Positions 11,138 through 19,269 of a stretch of DNA of 21,627 nt are shown in pieces. Each line of letters starts with the position of its first letter. The first letter of the stretch is position 1. This DNA is from Hemicentrotus pulcherrimus (taxonomy: Eukaryota > Echinodermata > Echinoidea > Camarodonta > Strongylocentrotidae): contig BEXV01002303.1 of assembly GCA_003118195.1 (NCBI GenBank), positions 7,210 through 28,836 of the forward strand, in the 5' to 3' direction. Below the pieces are notes generated by a model that ran no database searches, was not told the origin of the DNA, and saw nothing but the letters and a program-made list of their open reading frames with translations. The position numbers and the translations under genes were made by a program.

Positions 11138-11145
11138 TATAAAAG
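11138..11145 (+). promoter_or_regulatory. TATA-like box, or 3' splice acceptor, before neurensin
   Basis: TATAAAAG is a canonical TATA match 63 bp before the ATG and would place a start site near 11168-11172. The same spot is preceded by a pyrimidine-rich stretch ending CCTTAATAG (AG at 11136-11137), which could instead be the acceptor that joins the leader exon to the coding exon. Sequence alone does not decide between these readings. Confidence 0.35.
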
Positions 11146-11200
11146 TCTACTTTCAACGGATTTGATGTACATAACGTGAGAGACAATTTGATTCCCCACC

Positions 11201-12046
11201 ATGGAAGGTCAAAGTTCAGGTGGCAATGACATCCCTGGGACATCCTATGGTGATGGAACCAATGGATCACATGGGCAGAACAAAGCACCAAGACATGTGC
11301 CTTCAACGTCAAAGGAAAGTCCGGTCGTCGCCAGAAGGAAAATCACGCGTCCTCCACGTCTCGAGAGCGTTTCGGAAAGTGAAGTGAGCAGTTCAAATGT
11401 TGAGTCCCCATCTTCAAGTTCAGAATTCGGTATCAGGTCGTACCTTCATAATTTCTACGAGCCAGAGCGAGGGATGCGGAGCAAAGATGATCTGTTCCTT
11501 GGTGCAGATCATCAATCGTCTATGAAGAGCAATCGTCATGACTCGTGCTCCATGCAGTGTTGGAGAAGACGGTGCTCCTGCGCTGCGCATTGGTGGAAGG
11601 CAGGTGTCTTTGTCGGTGTAAACATTCTAATCCTTGCGGTGCTAGCCCTACTGATAGGGTACTTGGTAGAACCTAAGCAGGAGATCGTGGACTATCGGGC
11701 GGACGTCGCCGTGGTGGACCAGGAAAACGCCGCGTTTAATCGCAAACTCAACGCAGCAAAACTCGCTGGGCTAATCATGCTATGTGTTGGAGGATTTATT
11801 GTCGCTGTCTCCCTATTGGTTCCTAGCGTGTTGACCTCGTCGTCCGAAGGCACTGGTCAACCAGGCGGGGTCAACGTTGATCCCGATGACCATTTTCCAC
11901 CATACATGCCCTTGAAGACTACAGAAGACCCTTTGGCCGAGGACGGGATACCGTATACCTCTGAACTGTCTAATGTGCAACCTGAAAGGTCGGGGGCGGA
12001 ATCTATAGTGGCCGGGAAAGGAATGGTCAAGGTCCAGGCTAGTTGA
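11201..12046 (+). CDS. Neurensin-like two-pass vesicle membrane protein
   Basis: This 281-residue frame belongs to the neurensin family (NRSN1/NRSN2, also called vesicular membrane protein p24), whose vertebrate members sit in small neuronal vesicles and promote neurite growth. The diagnostic block GIRSYLHNFYE lies at residues 77-87. A Cys/Arg/Trp-rich stretch follows (C116, C120, C125, C127, WW131-132). Hydrophobic segments span about 133-155 and 187-209, with a loop carrying VVD at 171-173 and FN..L then KLAG..MLCVGG at 187-198, all matching the family pattern. Vertebrate neurensins are about 195-205 residues. The extra length here is a Ser-rich N-terminal extension of about 76 residues and a longer acidic, Pro-rich tail. 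The start is secure on genomic DNA: ATG sits in CCCCACCATGG and an in-frame TGA lies at 11189-11191. Stop is TGA at 12044-12046. Coding GC is visibly higher than the flanks. The frame has no intron. Both termini cytosolic and Cys palmitoylation are inferences. Confidence 0.92.
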   Translation: MEGQSSGGNDIPGTSYGDGTNGSHGQNKAPRHVPSTSKESPVVARRKITRPPRLESVSESEVSSSNVESPSSSSEFGIRSYLHNFYEPERGMRSKDDLFLGADHQSSMKSNRHDSCSMQCWRRRCSCAAHWWKAGVFVGVNILILAVLALLIGYLVEPKQEIVDYRADVAVVDQENAAFNRKLNAAKLAGLIMLCVGGFIVAVSLLVPSVLTSSSEGTGQPGGVNVDPDDHFPPYMPLKTTEDPLAEDGIPYTSELSNVQPERSGAESIVAGKGMVKVQAS

Positions 12047-12760
12047 AACGGTGTGGTACTATGGAACGTCTAGAGTTTGTTGAATTTTAATTAGTAATTT
12101 ATCATTGGTAAAGTGCTTTTAGTAGGAGTCGAAAATGAAAAGGGATGACGTTCTGCCATCATGTTGGTTTTTTTCAAAACATTCCCTTAAATATTTGATA
12201 TGATTACATTTCATTTGGGATATAAGAATCACATCATGTCAACAAAACGACTAGAAATTTGAGAAAATCGTTTTTCATACAGTATTATTTTCAAAACCAC
12301 GATGTATTATTAATCATGTTTATAAGGCTAAGTGAAATGTTACATGTTGTCTTGTAAGAATGCTAAAGGTGAATTCGAGATACAATTCTGCAAGATACAA
12401 TTCTGGTCTTGAAGAAACCAATAAGGTTTTGTGTGGCATTATGCAAATGTCACCACAATGCTCACACATGACTACGTGTACTGTCTTTGTCACAATTGGT
12501 GTTGTACAGACGGGAAAGCGGTTTGTGAGCTGTCTTAACGCTATTTAATATTGCATTTGAACGATGTTTCATACTTTGATTTGTGTGAAAAAGGTTCATA
12601 CTTTCTTCACACTCTGAATTGGAACAAGAAAGATGTGTTATCAAAGAGACACACATTTCAAAGAGTAAAGCCTCGGTCAGATATGACGGTTATTTTCTTA
12701 CAATGATGACGTAAAGTATGATACGCTTCACATTTTTTAATCGTATAACACATAGATCAG
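12047..12760 (+). other. Probable 3' untranslated region of neurensin, first part
   Basis: AT-rich sequence follows the stop codon. I find no AATAAA or ATTAAA between the stop and the transposon at 12764, so the transcript probably continues through this stretch. The only structure seen is a 15-bp tandem duplication at 12376-12405. No other gene is recognisable. Confidence 0.4.
12376..12405. repeat. 15-bp tandem duplication
   Basis: Two adjacent copies (12376-12390 and 12391-12405) share GATACAATTCTG at their ends and differ at one base. They lie in the presumed neurensin 3' untranslated region. Confidence 0.8.
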
Positions 12761-12763
12761 TGA
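12761..12763. repeat. Left target site duplication TGA of the CACTA MITE
   Basis: The TGA triplet abuts the CACTA end and is identical to the triplet at 13034-13036. Confidence 0.75.
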
Positions 12764-13033
12764 CACTATGAACATGACGGACAAAGAAAGAGGACCACCA
12801 AAAAAAACAGTTCCTCATTGTACCCTCAAAAATTGCTGTGGAGGCAAAGGAACCTCCCTTCACTGCTATTTTGTAAACACTTGTAGAATAGGTGTCACAC
12901 ATGCATATTCACCCGTTCTACACATTTTTACATAATAGAACTGAAGGGATGTTCCTTTGACTACCACAGCAATTGTTGAGGGTACAGTGAGGAACTGTTT
13001 TAACCTCTTTCTTTGTCCGTCATGTTCATAGTG
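12764..13033. mobile_element. CACTA-ended palindromic MITE, 270 bp
   Basis: The element begins CACTATGAACATGACGGACA and ends with its exact reverse complement. The first and last 30 bp (12764-12793 and 13004-13033) are perfect inverted repeats. The rest of each arm stays complementary with small gaps, one of them about 8 bp, down to a central ATGCAT at 12901-12906, so the whole element is an imperfect palindrome with almost no loop. It is flanked by identical TGA triplets at 12761-12763 and 13034-13036. CACTA ends plus a 3-bp target duplication are the hallmarks of the CACTA/EnSpm group of the CMC superfamily. There is no transposase, so it is non-autonomous. It lies 717 bp after the neurensin stop. 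Confidence 0.85.
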
Positions 13034-13036
13034 TGA
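13034..13036. repeat. Right target site duplication TGA of the CACTA MITE
   Basis: The TGA triplet immediately follows the TAGTG end and matches the left flank. Confidence 0.75.
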
Positions 13037-13127
13037 GTACGCACAAGTCCTTTGTTGCGCACATGCAGTTGCCATTATGTTTACACAAATTAACAAACTT
13101 CGGCGGCTATTTTTCTTTGTTTTGCAG

Positions 13128-13238
13128 CGGTTTATCGTGCCCTATCTGAAGAGGCCTGCTGACTGGATGTTGTGGCGGATCTGTAGAGGCGTGTGTCCTC
13201 GATTAGAATGTGCTTTATTACACACATGTACCGGTTGA
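13128..13238 (+). other. Possible exon start after a strong splice acceptor
   Basis: TTTTTCTTTGTTTTGCAG (AG at 13126-13127) is a textbook acceptor. The sequence after it is GC-richer than its surroundings and stays open for 36 codons in one frame (starting RFIVPYLKRPADW) before a TGA at 13236-13238. No domain is recognised, no convincing donor follows, and neurensin upstream already has its own stop. It could be a terminal exon of another transcript or an acceptor by chance. Confidence 0.2.
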
Positions 13239-13740
13239 TTTATTGATTGTCAAAGTTGAGAAACTGCTGAATAAGCTTTGTTATTGGATACGGACGTACA
13301 AGAGCCATGAACAAATTAATGTGATTAAATGTGATTTATTTCATGAACACAGTTTGTACTGTCATTGTGATTGCCTGTTGTGCATATTCCAACAGTAGCT
13401 ATAGAAAGATGCTGAACCAAGATGAAAAAGTATGGTGTACCAAGCACTTTCCAAAAGACATGATTTTAAAGAGGAAACAAACCAAGGACACATGTTTTGA
13501 CCTTTACAAAATATTCTATCGTAAATTTGTAAGAATCTTTCGTTTTGCTGAAATGTTTACAATCTTTACCAGTATTATGTTTCCGCCCAAAATCCACCTG
13601 AACTTCGGGCAATAGTGCATACTAAAATATCATGTAAAGATGATACGAGGCAAGCAAAAAGGGGAAACTGTTTTTAACGTGATAATTGTTATTATGTGAT
13701 CAGCTTGCTATCCTTATTTTATGATTAAAGAGAATAACAA

Positions 13741-13761
13741 AATAAATCACAATTAAATAAA
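13741..13761 (+). terminator. Tandem AATAAA polyadenylation signals
   Basis: AATAAA occurs at 13741-13746 and 13756-13761, with the weaker variant ATTAAA at 13724-13729 and an earlier one at 13324-13329. They are the first canonical signals downstream of the neurensin stop, about 1.7 kb away. If used, they give a long 3' untranslated region that includes the CACTA MITE. The sequence is AT-rich, so chance matches are possible. Confidence 0.35.
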
Positions 13762-14750
13762 GAGAATGTTTCCCTTGGGAGGATCAGAATGATGGTCGGC
13801 CTAAAAAAGGGCATGTACTGCACCTTAATAAGGAAAGAAAAGAAACTAGACAGTGAGAGAGTGACAAGACAAATATTTCCCGTCGTTCTTCTTTGTCGTT
13901 TCAGCATTAGCAGTGTGTTTACGTTAGCAATTATAATGGGGAAAAGAAAATACAGGTTGACATAACACATCCCTTGATCAAAATCACTGCTAAATTAACG
14001 GTCGACTTCATTTTAGATCAACGAGACGCACTCCGTATCTCGTCGTTGCTTCTGCTTAGGCATTGTGTACGGATCTATGGTGGATTTCACATAGAAGGCA
14101 CCCACGCTTAAAAGATGCGGCGAAGCGTCATCCTAGCTCCTTTTCCCGTTTCCATGGTGATTTTGAAGAGCTCCTCCGGGCATCCGTAGATGTAAAATTT
14201 TGGATCTAACTAGTCGGTACCTACTTGTTGGTGTCACGGTGGACACCGTAGGCGGAATGATGATAAATGTATCCAAGTTTCAAGGGATTTGGTAATGTTA
14301 TATCGATGGCCTCGTTTTCCTCGTTCAATCCCCTTCTCCGTCCCACATATATCTCTTATAAATCGTTTCTGATGTATAATGATCGTTTAGCTTCGTCAAA
14401 CTCAAACTTGTCTACGTGCCGCAGAAAAAAAGTCGCAACTATTTTTTTAAAAATCAATCTATAGGGCAATTTAAGTAGACTTGTAAGTCACCTTTTCAAA
14501 TGTCCGAATATTACAAAGACGTATTATGTAATCCGAACTTGATTTGTTTTAATATGCGATGTGATATTTAATTTTCCTCTGAGTTGATTTGTCGAAAGTG
14601 GTTGCGATCGTGTTCAAGATGCAATTGTACTCGTCATTATTGGAGAAGTACATCGAATCATGTTGTACGCCATACTCTCCTGTGAGAAATGCTTCGTAGT
14701 CCGTTGCTGACACTAACCAAATTCATAATTAACACTAAACCAAGCACTTA
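13762..14750. other. Intergenic stretch, no gene seen
   Basis: No coding or RNA gene is recognised. Short open frames at 13725-13970 (minus) and 14267-14464 (plus) lack known motifs. A 31-bp sequence at 14584-14614 recurs at 15621-15651. Confidence 0.5.
14584..14614. repeat. 31-bp dispersed repeat, copy 1
   Basis: It matches 15621-15651 at 28 of 31 positions, with the shared core GTTGCGATCGTGTT. The similarity does not extend into the flanks. Confidence 0.6.
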
Positions 14751-14754
14751 AACG

Positions 14755-14780
14755 TAACCCTAACCCTAAACCCTAAACCT
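14755..14780. repeat. Short telomere-like (CCCTAA)n array
   Basis: TAACCCTAACCCTAAACCCT and the following bases give about four CCCTAA/CCCTAAA units, the complement of the animal telomere repeat TTAGGG. Upstream CACTAAACC and downstream CACTTAACC look like decayed units. It is interstitial and short. Confidence 0.6.
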
Positions 14781-14808
14781 ATCACTTAACCATGTCCCAA
14801 ATCTTATC

Positions 14809-14843
<35 letters not shown>

Positions 14844-14855
14844 CATATATATATG
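14809..14855. repeat. Compound (CT)n(TA)n microsatellite
   Basis: A CT run (about 14809-14828) passes directly into a TA run with one CA interruption (to about 14855). Confidence 0.9.
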
Positions 14856-14859
14856 TCGA

Positions 14860-15990
14860 AATAATGCCGTAATCAATTTTTGTTTGAGCATTTTCGGATC
14901 ACCGCAATGTTTTTGTTTCTTTAATAAAATGTTGAGATTTGGCCCCATAAAGATTCGTGAAATAAAGGTACTAGAAGTCCTTTTGATCGCTAAATTATGT
15001 TATTACCAATTTTTTTCCATCAGGTAAAATTCTTTAATCATGCCGAAAATGGCATGAAATTGACAAAATACTGCTGAATATCACGAACAGCACAAACATG
15101 TGAGACCGTCGGTGCAAATGTCTAAACTATTTTTTTTTTCGGGCTTGAAATGTAATAAATTATTACATTAAATGTATTTAAAGAGGATTTTTTTTTTTTC
15201 ATGGAAAATATAACTTATTCATTGAATAATATATCTGTGAGCTACCTGTATTCCCAAAGTGGCTACTTCGTTATTTCTTATGTTGCCATGGAAACAAGAA
15301 GTGTGGTGCATCTTTCTACATCCTCAAGAAGCTCTAGAACATCCCAAGGGATGTGACTTTCACATAATTTCCTCCAGAATATAATCATCCCATTAAACTA
15401 ATTCAGCATTGAAGTTATCGGTGTTTATCTTCAAGAAATTTTAGAAGCCATATGGAGCATACAATTTATTCACATTTCTCTATCTAATCGATTGCAAAAA
15501 CTTTCCAAAAATTGCATATGGAATAATGTTTAGATGCATACGCGTTACGTCTGTTTGATGTTTGCACATTTCAAACACGTCAGAGAGTGACGTTAAAAGT
15601 TGACGCTGTTAAGATTAAGGTTGATTTTTCAAAAGTAGTTGCGATCGTGTTTTTCTGCCCCAAAACTCGAATAATTTTGTTTGTTGTTCTCTTACTTCTC
15701 CTATAATGGAAGTTAAGTAATGTGTTTCTGTTTGTATTTGAACGAAATTTAGGGAAATTCAAAGTCGTAGGATTTCTCTGTGTTCTTGTATTTTATACTG
15801 GTGTGTGGCACCACCCTTATGAACAACTGTCTAAAATGAACTTTTTCGATCTCTAACGCTTTGTTTCGTTGTTAATTTGGACATAGATTTTGTTTCATAG
15901 GAATTAAATTGCCATCGATATAAATTCTTGCTGTTCAGGAATTAAAATGAAACCATTTAAGTGAGAAAAAAAACATTGTAAGAAATTTTT
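14860..15990. other. Intergenic stretch, no gene seen
   Basis: T runs lie near 15129-15139 and 15189-15199. The minus-strand open stretch 15580-15762 is unrecognised and overlaps the dispersed repeat. Confidence 0.45.
15621..15651. repeat. 31-bp dispersed repeat, copy 2
   Basis: Same orientation as the copy at 14584-14614, about 1 kb away, with three mismatches. Confidence 0.6.
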
Positions 15991-15996
15991 CATTGC

Positions 15997-16021
15997 AGAG
16001 TATATCAAATTGATATACTCT
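15997..16021. repeat. Perfect 12-bp palindrome with 1-base centre
   Basis: AGAGTATATCAA (15997-16008), then A, then TTGATATACTCT (16010-16021). Confidence 0.85.
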
Positions 16022-16800
16022 ACCATGAATGTAGAATTGTCCACTGAAGAAGCCCTTGTAATCGGAATGTCACGAGATAAAGCTGGATCACACTTTCATA
16101 CAAAACATGTGCGTAGTCCGACCTGGCAAACGTTGTGTGGCCGTGACTGCGTCCATTTCTTATCATTTTGATGATTCCAAAACATCAAATTATACAGTAA
16201 TTCTAATGTAGTACAAAATCAGCTCCTTACGATTGTTTTCTAGTTATTTGTGTTAACAGTTATCATCTCCGCCTTTAACCTTGTTGGCGGGATTCACCGC
16301 CAAAATAATAAGCTCTGTTCTTAAACCACGAGCGCTGGGGCTAACAATATTTGTTTAGAAAGAGTTGAGGAAATAGAAATGACATGTAATCTTCAAATGA
16401 TTCTTCAAACGGATTGGAGACTGTGAACGTCGCGCACATATTGTATATGTAAAGACAGTATTAAGGTCATCGTAATCATACCGTATTATCTATCGATTTC
16501 GATATCATCAAATTTCTTATATTTTGTCGCTGATTCAATGTAATGACTTGTCTGTTTTATCATTATTCCGTTTGAAATAAATATTAATGAAAATGCGTGA
16601 TCTCGTGAAAAGTTATGATTATATCCGATGTAATCATTAATAATAAATCATTTAACTATTTTGTTAACTATTTTGTATGTATTGGGCAAAGATGGGTTCT
16701 GTTGTATACCCATAGATGACTATGTTGCATGAGTTGCTCATATAGGACTAAGTTCATATCTAATACGGATGAATAATAGGGCTTCATGCAGAATGAAGGA
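16022..16800. other. Intergenic stretch, no gene seen
   Basis: Apart from the small palindrome at 16284-16303, nothing is recognised. The sequence is AT-rich. Confidence 0.45.
16284..16303. promoter_or_regulatory. GC-rich inverted repeat with E2F-like half sites
   Basis: TTGGCGG and CCGCCAA are perfect inverted arms around GATTCA. TTGGCGGGA resembles an E2F site. The island is conspicuous in AT-rich surroundings, but function is unproven. Confidence 0.25.
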
Positions 16801-16804
16801 GAGC

Positions 16805-16876
16805 ACTTTCTCTCTTTGTCTATCTTATTATATTTCTGTTCCCTCTCTCTGCATCTATTTTTTTCATTTCTCCTTC

Positions 16877-16917
<41 letters not shown>

Positions 16918-17071
16918 ATGTCTTTCTGATCCCCTCTTTTTTTCTCTCTCTCTCTCTCTTTATGTTTTTCTGATTCTCTCTTTCTCTCTCTTTTCCTCTT
17001 ATCATGCTTTAGGTATTTCTGCTCATACCATCATTTCTCTCTCTATCTCTTTCTCTCTCTCTCTTTCTCTT

Positions 17072-17105
<34 letters not shown>
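16805..17105. repeat. Long pyrimidine tract with several (CT)n blocks
   Basis: About 300 bp of CT-rich sequence with pure CT blocks around 16881-16914, 16945-16959 and 17077-17103. TTTATGT units followed by TTTCTGAT recur, a sign of internal duplication. The 168-codon Ser/Leu-rich frame across it is low complexity, not a gene. Confidence 0.9.
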
Positions 17106-17107
<2 letters not shown>

Positions 17108-17130
17108 ATTACACCGTGGTATTTTTCGAT

Positions 17131-17240
17131 AATTCAATTCAACTCAATTCATTTATTTCCACAGATTCATAAAAGACAGTATAAATTACAATCAAATATA
17201 AAAGCATTACAACAAAAGATGAACCTGCAGATGGGAGGAT
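17131..17240 (-). mobile_element. 3' end of a LINE-like retroelement (fragment)
   Basis: On the minus strand an AT-rich stretch ends GGAAATAAATGAATTGAG and then continues as imperfect TGAAT/TTGAAT units (17131-17150 on the plus strand). Short tandem tails of this kind, after an AATAAA-like sequence, are known from CR1/L2-type non-LTR retrotransposons. The 5' limit is unclear. No reverse transcriptase frame is present, so it would be a 5'-truncated copy. The assignment rests on the tail alone. Confidence 0.4.
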
Positions 17241-17244
17241 CAAA

Positions 17245-17660
17245 AACCACAGAGGAACGCAATGTTTACAAATAAATTGGTCAAGGAAATCATTGCCAAA
17301 GGTCATTATATTTAATGTTGTCCGATGGCTTGGCATTAATTATCCTGTATTGCAATATAAGACACAAAAAATGAGTCTTTCATTTGTTATGCTTTAATGT
17401 TGTCACATTACATAATATCAGAGTTCATTTTAGCGAGACTTGCACTATTGATGATGACGACAATTTTCTTGCTCTCGACCATGTCGATAATAACGCATGT
17501 TTACACGAGAAACGATCCATATTGACCGGCTTATTGTCCAGGTGATAGTATTTCAGTGTCCACGAAGGCAACTGATAATTCGAAAGAAAAAAAAAAACAT
17601 TAAAGTGCTCCAGTTTCATTGACAGGATGTGTGAAAACAGAATTTATACCAAGACGATCA
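17245..17660. other. Intergenic stretch, no gene seen
   Basis: It may include more of the LINE-like fragment next to 17131-17240. An A-run lies at about 17587-17597. Nothing else is recognised. Confidence 0.4.
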
Positions 17661-17666
17661 ATGAGA

Positions 17667-17684
17667 CACGTGATTATGACGTCA
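17667..17684. promoter_or_regulatory. E-box plus full CRE pair
   Basis: CACGTG (17667-17672) is separated by 4 bp from the full palindromic CRE TGACGTCA (17677-17684). Both are complete consensus sites for bHLH and CREB/ATF factors. Their tight spacing suggests a small enhancer or promoter module, but no transcript start is identified nearby. Confidence 0.35.
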
Positions 17685-17695
17685 CAATTAAATAG

Positions 17696-17855
17696 GGGCC
17701 ATATTCATGACGGTATCGCGCTGTGGTTAGAATATGATACAGGACAAATGATTTCCGCGGGCGTAATCAATGGAAAGGTGCAAGTGGTCTTAAAGTTGTC
17801 CAATCGACCGTTTTCTATTGCACTATCTTATGTGACGGACATGTGCGCTATATAA
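17696..17855 (+). other. Orphan coding-like fragment resembling a laminin G domain
   Basis: The frame running through 17619-17855 contains HDGIALWLEYDTGQ followed by MISAGVINGKVQVVLKLSNR. This fits the core of laminin G/LNS domains (nGlLLyl..g.fisLglvdGkvqvrfdlgsgp), with the G..LW strand, the NGKV turn and the following strand in order. An AG at 17694-17695 could be an acceptor, though its pyrimidine tract is poor, and GT at 17832-17833 could be a donor. No adjoining laminin G exon was recognised nearby. It may be one exon of a larger gene, a relic, or a chance resemblance. The match is by eye. Confidence 0.22.
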
Positions 17856-17902
17856 AAATATTATTATATTCTATATATTATATTATTATTATTATTAATA
17901 AC
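17856..17902. repeat. AT/ATT-rich microsatellite
   Basis: TATATA and TTATTATTATTA units occur over about 45 bp. Confidence 0.8.
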
Positions 17903-18930
17903 ACACAAGAAGTTGGTACTATGTATTGAACAAATGTGACATAGATTAGGCTTAATGTATTTTATAATCTAGGTCGCAATTGAACAAGTTGTCATTCGGA
18001 TTGTCAGATTTTATTTTTTTTTAAACCGTGTCTCAAAACCTTTATATTTTTAATAAACGGGGATACGAGAACTTATGTATCATTATCCCTTTATTAAACT
18101 GAGAGATAAAAAATAAAAAAAAGCAGAACGAAATGGCGTATTTACGAAGACTGTAAAATCAATTTAAATGGCATGAAATGCTTTGAAACCGCATCAGGTG
18201 AATATTGAAATGTTTGACTAAAGATTACTGGTACAACCTTCGTTTTCCTACAAGAGAAAGGGAAATCAAATACAGTAGCAATGTGTAGAAATATACTGGA
18301 AGGATACGCCGTAAGCATGGGCAGTGATCAGATATTTGACACTGTTGGAAAGTAGGGGAGGACGAAGAGAGATATAAGTCATAACAGGCATCTGTAAATG
18401 TACATGACAGAGGAGGAAGTTACCAAGAGCGAAAGTTCAGATAAATGCCTCGGTATACCAGTTGTCTTGGCCTCATTTCTTATATCTCTGACAGGTTCCC
18501 ACAAACCCAATAGCATGCGATGCAATTCATTACTATTTTTGATTAATCAGAGGAATATATTAAGTACTGAAATATATCCACAGAATCCGTTATACGGTAA
18601 TTAATTTTTTCTCCGTTTGTTTCCTGCTTATGATTGATGGCATTAAAGATAGAGGTAGACGGATAGAGAGGGAGAAGGAGAGTTAGATTTTTTCAATCTG
18701 ACCTCATCTTCTTGAAAACAGGATGACAATGATATTTTTTTAATTGCATTTTCGAAAGATATAAATCATGTCACTTTTTTCATATGCTGCTGTCTGTTAC
18801 GACGATATCAGGGTAATAAACCGGGAGCCCATTAAATGCTGAGCATTGTTATTGCAAAGACGCTACAGACTGACATACATTGTTTTAGGATTGGCACGTA
18901 GAAAGGAGACCGCGTTTCGTTATCCTAATG
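17903..18930. other. Intergenic stretch, no gene seen
   Basis: A 68-codon plus-strand stretch at 18398-18604 has no motif. A short GA-rich patch lies near 18650-18682. Confidence 0.45.
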
Positions 18931-18936
18931 CAAGCA

Positions 18937-19265
18937 CACTGTGAAAATGGTGGGCAATATTTTCCAACACTTTGCCAATAGTCAACCCAACCATCTATTG
19001 GGCAATATTTTCGTGTTTTGCCCAACAGTTGGTAAAGTTTTTCCCAACATGTGGGTTACCGTAGTCGGGCAGTTGAAGGGTCATATCTTGCCCAAATTTT
19101 GATCAAAATACGAAACAATTATGCACGTTGAACTTGGGTACTTACGTTTACCAATACCACTGGGCAAAATATTGCCCAATAGATGGTTGGGTTGACTATT
19201 GGCACAACGTTGGGCAAAATGTTGCTAAAATACGTACTAAAATATTGCCCAACCTTTTCACAGTG
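18937..19265. mobile_element. CACTG-ended foldback element with TGGGCAA motifs, 329 bp
   Basis: The ends are inverted repeats: 18937-18963 and 19239-19265 agree at 25 of 27 positions, starting CACTGTGAAAA. Further in, a 38-bp segment at 18974-19011 is present exactly inverted at 19166-19203; the right arm carries about 25 extra bases before it. The motif TGGGCAA or its complement TTGCCCA occurs eight times (18951, 18999, 19018, 19088, 19161, 19172, 19211, 19245). There is no transposase. CACTG-type ends suit the CMC superfamily (CACTA, Mirage, Chapaev), but the flanks give only a 2-bp CA match, so the group is uncertain. Confidence 0.75.
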
Positions 19266-19269
19266 CAAC

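Noticed and set aside
11103..11312. Minus-strand frame over the neurensin start
   Set aside because: It is a shadow of the neurensin coding strand.
12660..12700. Similarity of AAGCCTCGGTCAGATAT to AAGCCTCGTTTAGATAT near 20101
   Set aside because: Only about 17 bases match and the flanks diverge; too short to call a shared repeat.
12690..13096. Two minus-strand frames with similar short segments
   Set aside because: They lie over the two arms of the CACTA palindrome; the similarity comes from the inverted repeat.
13331..13615. 94-codon frame with a signal-peptide-like start
   Set aside because: MNTVCTVIVIACCAYS looks like a secretion signal, but the rest is AT-driven, no family is recognised, and it lies in the presumed neurensin 3' untranslated region.
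16769..17275. 168-codon plus-strand frame
   Set aside because: It spans the (CT)n tract, and its Ser-Leu repeats are produced by the microsatellite.
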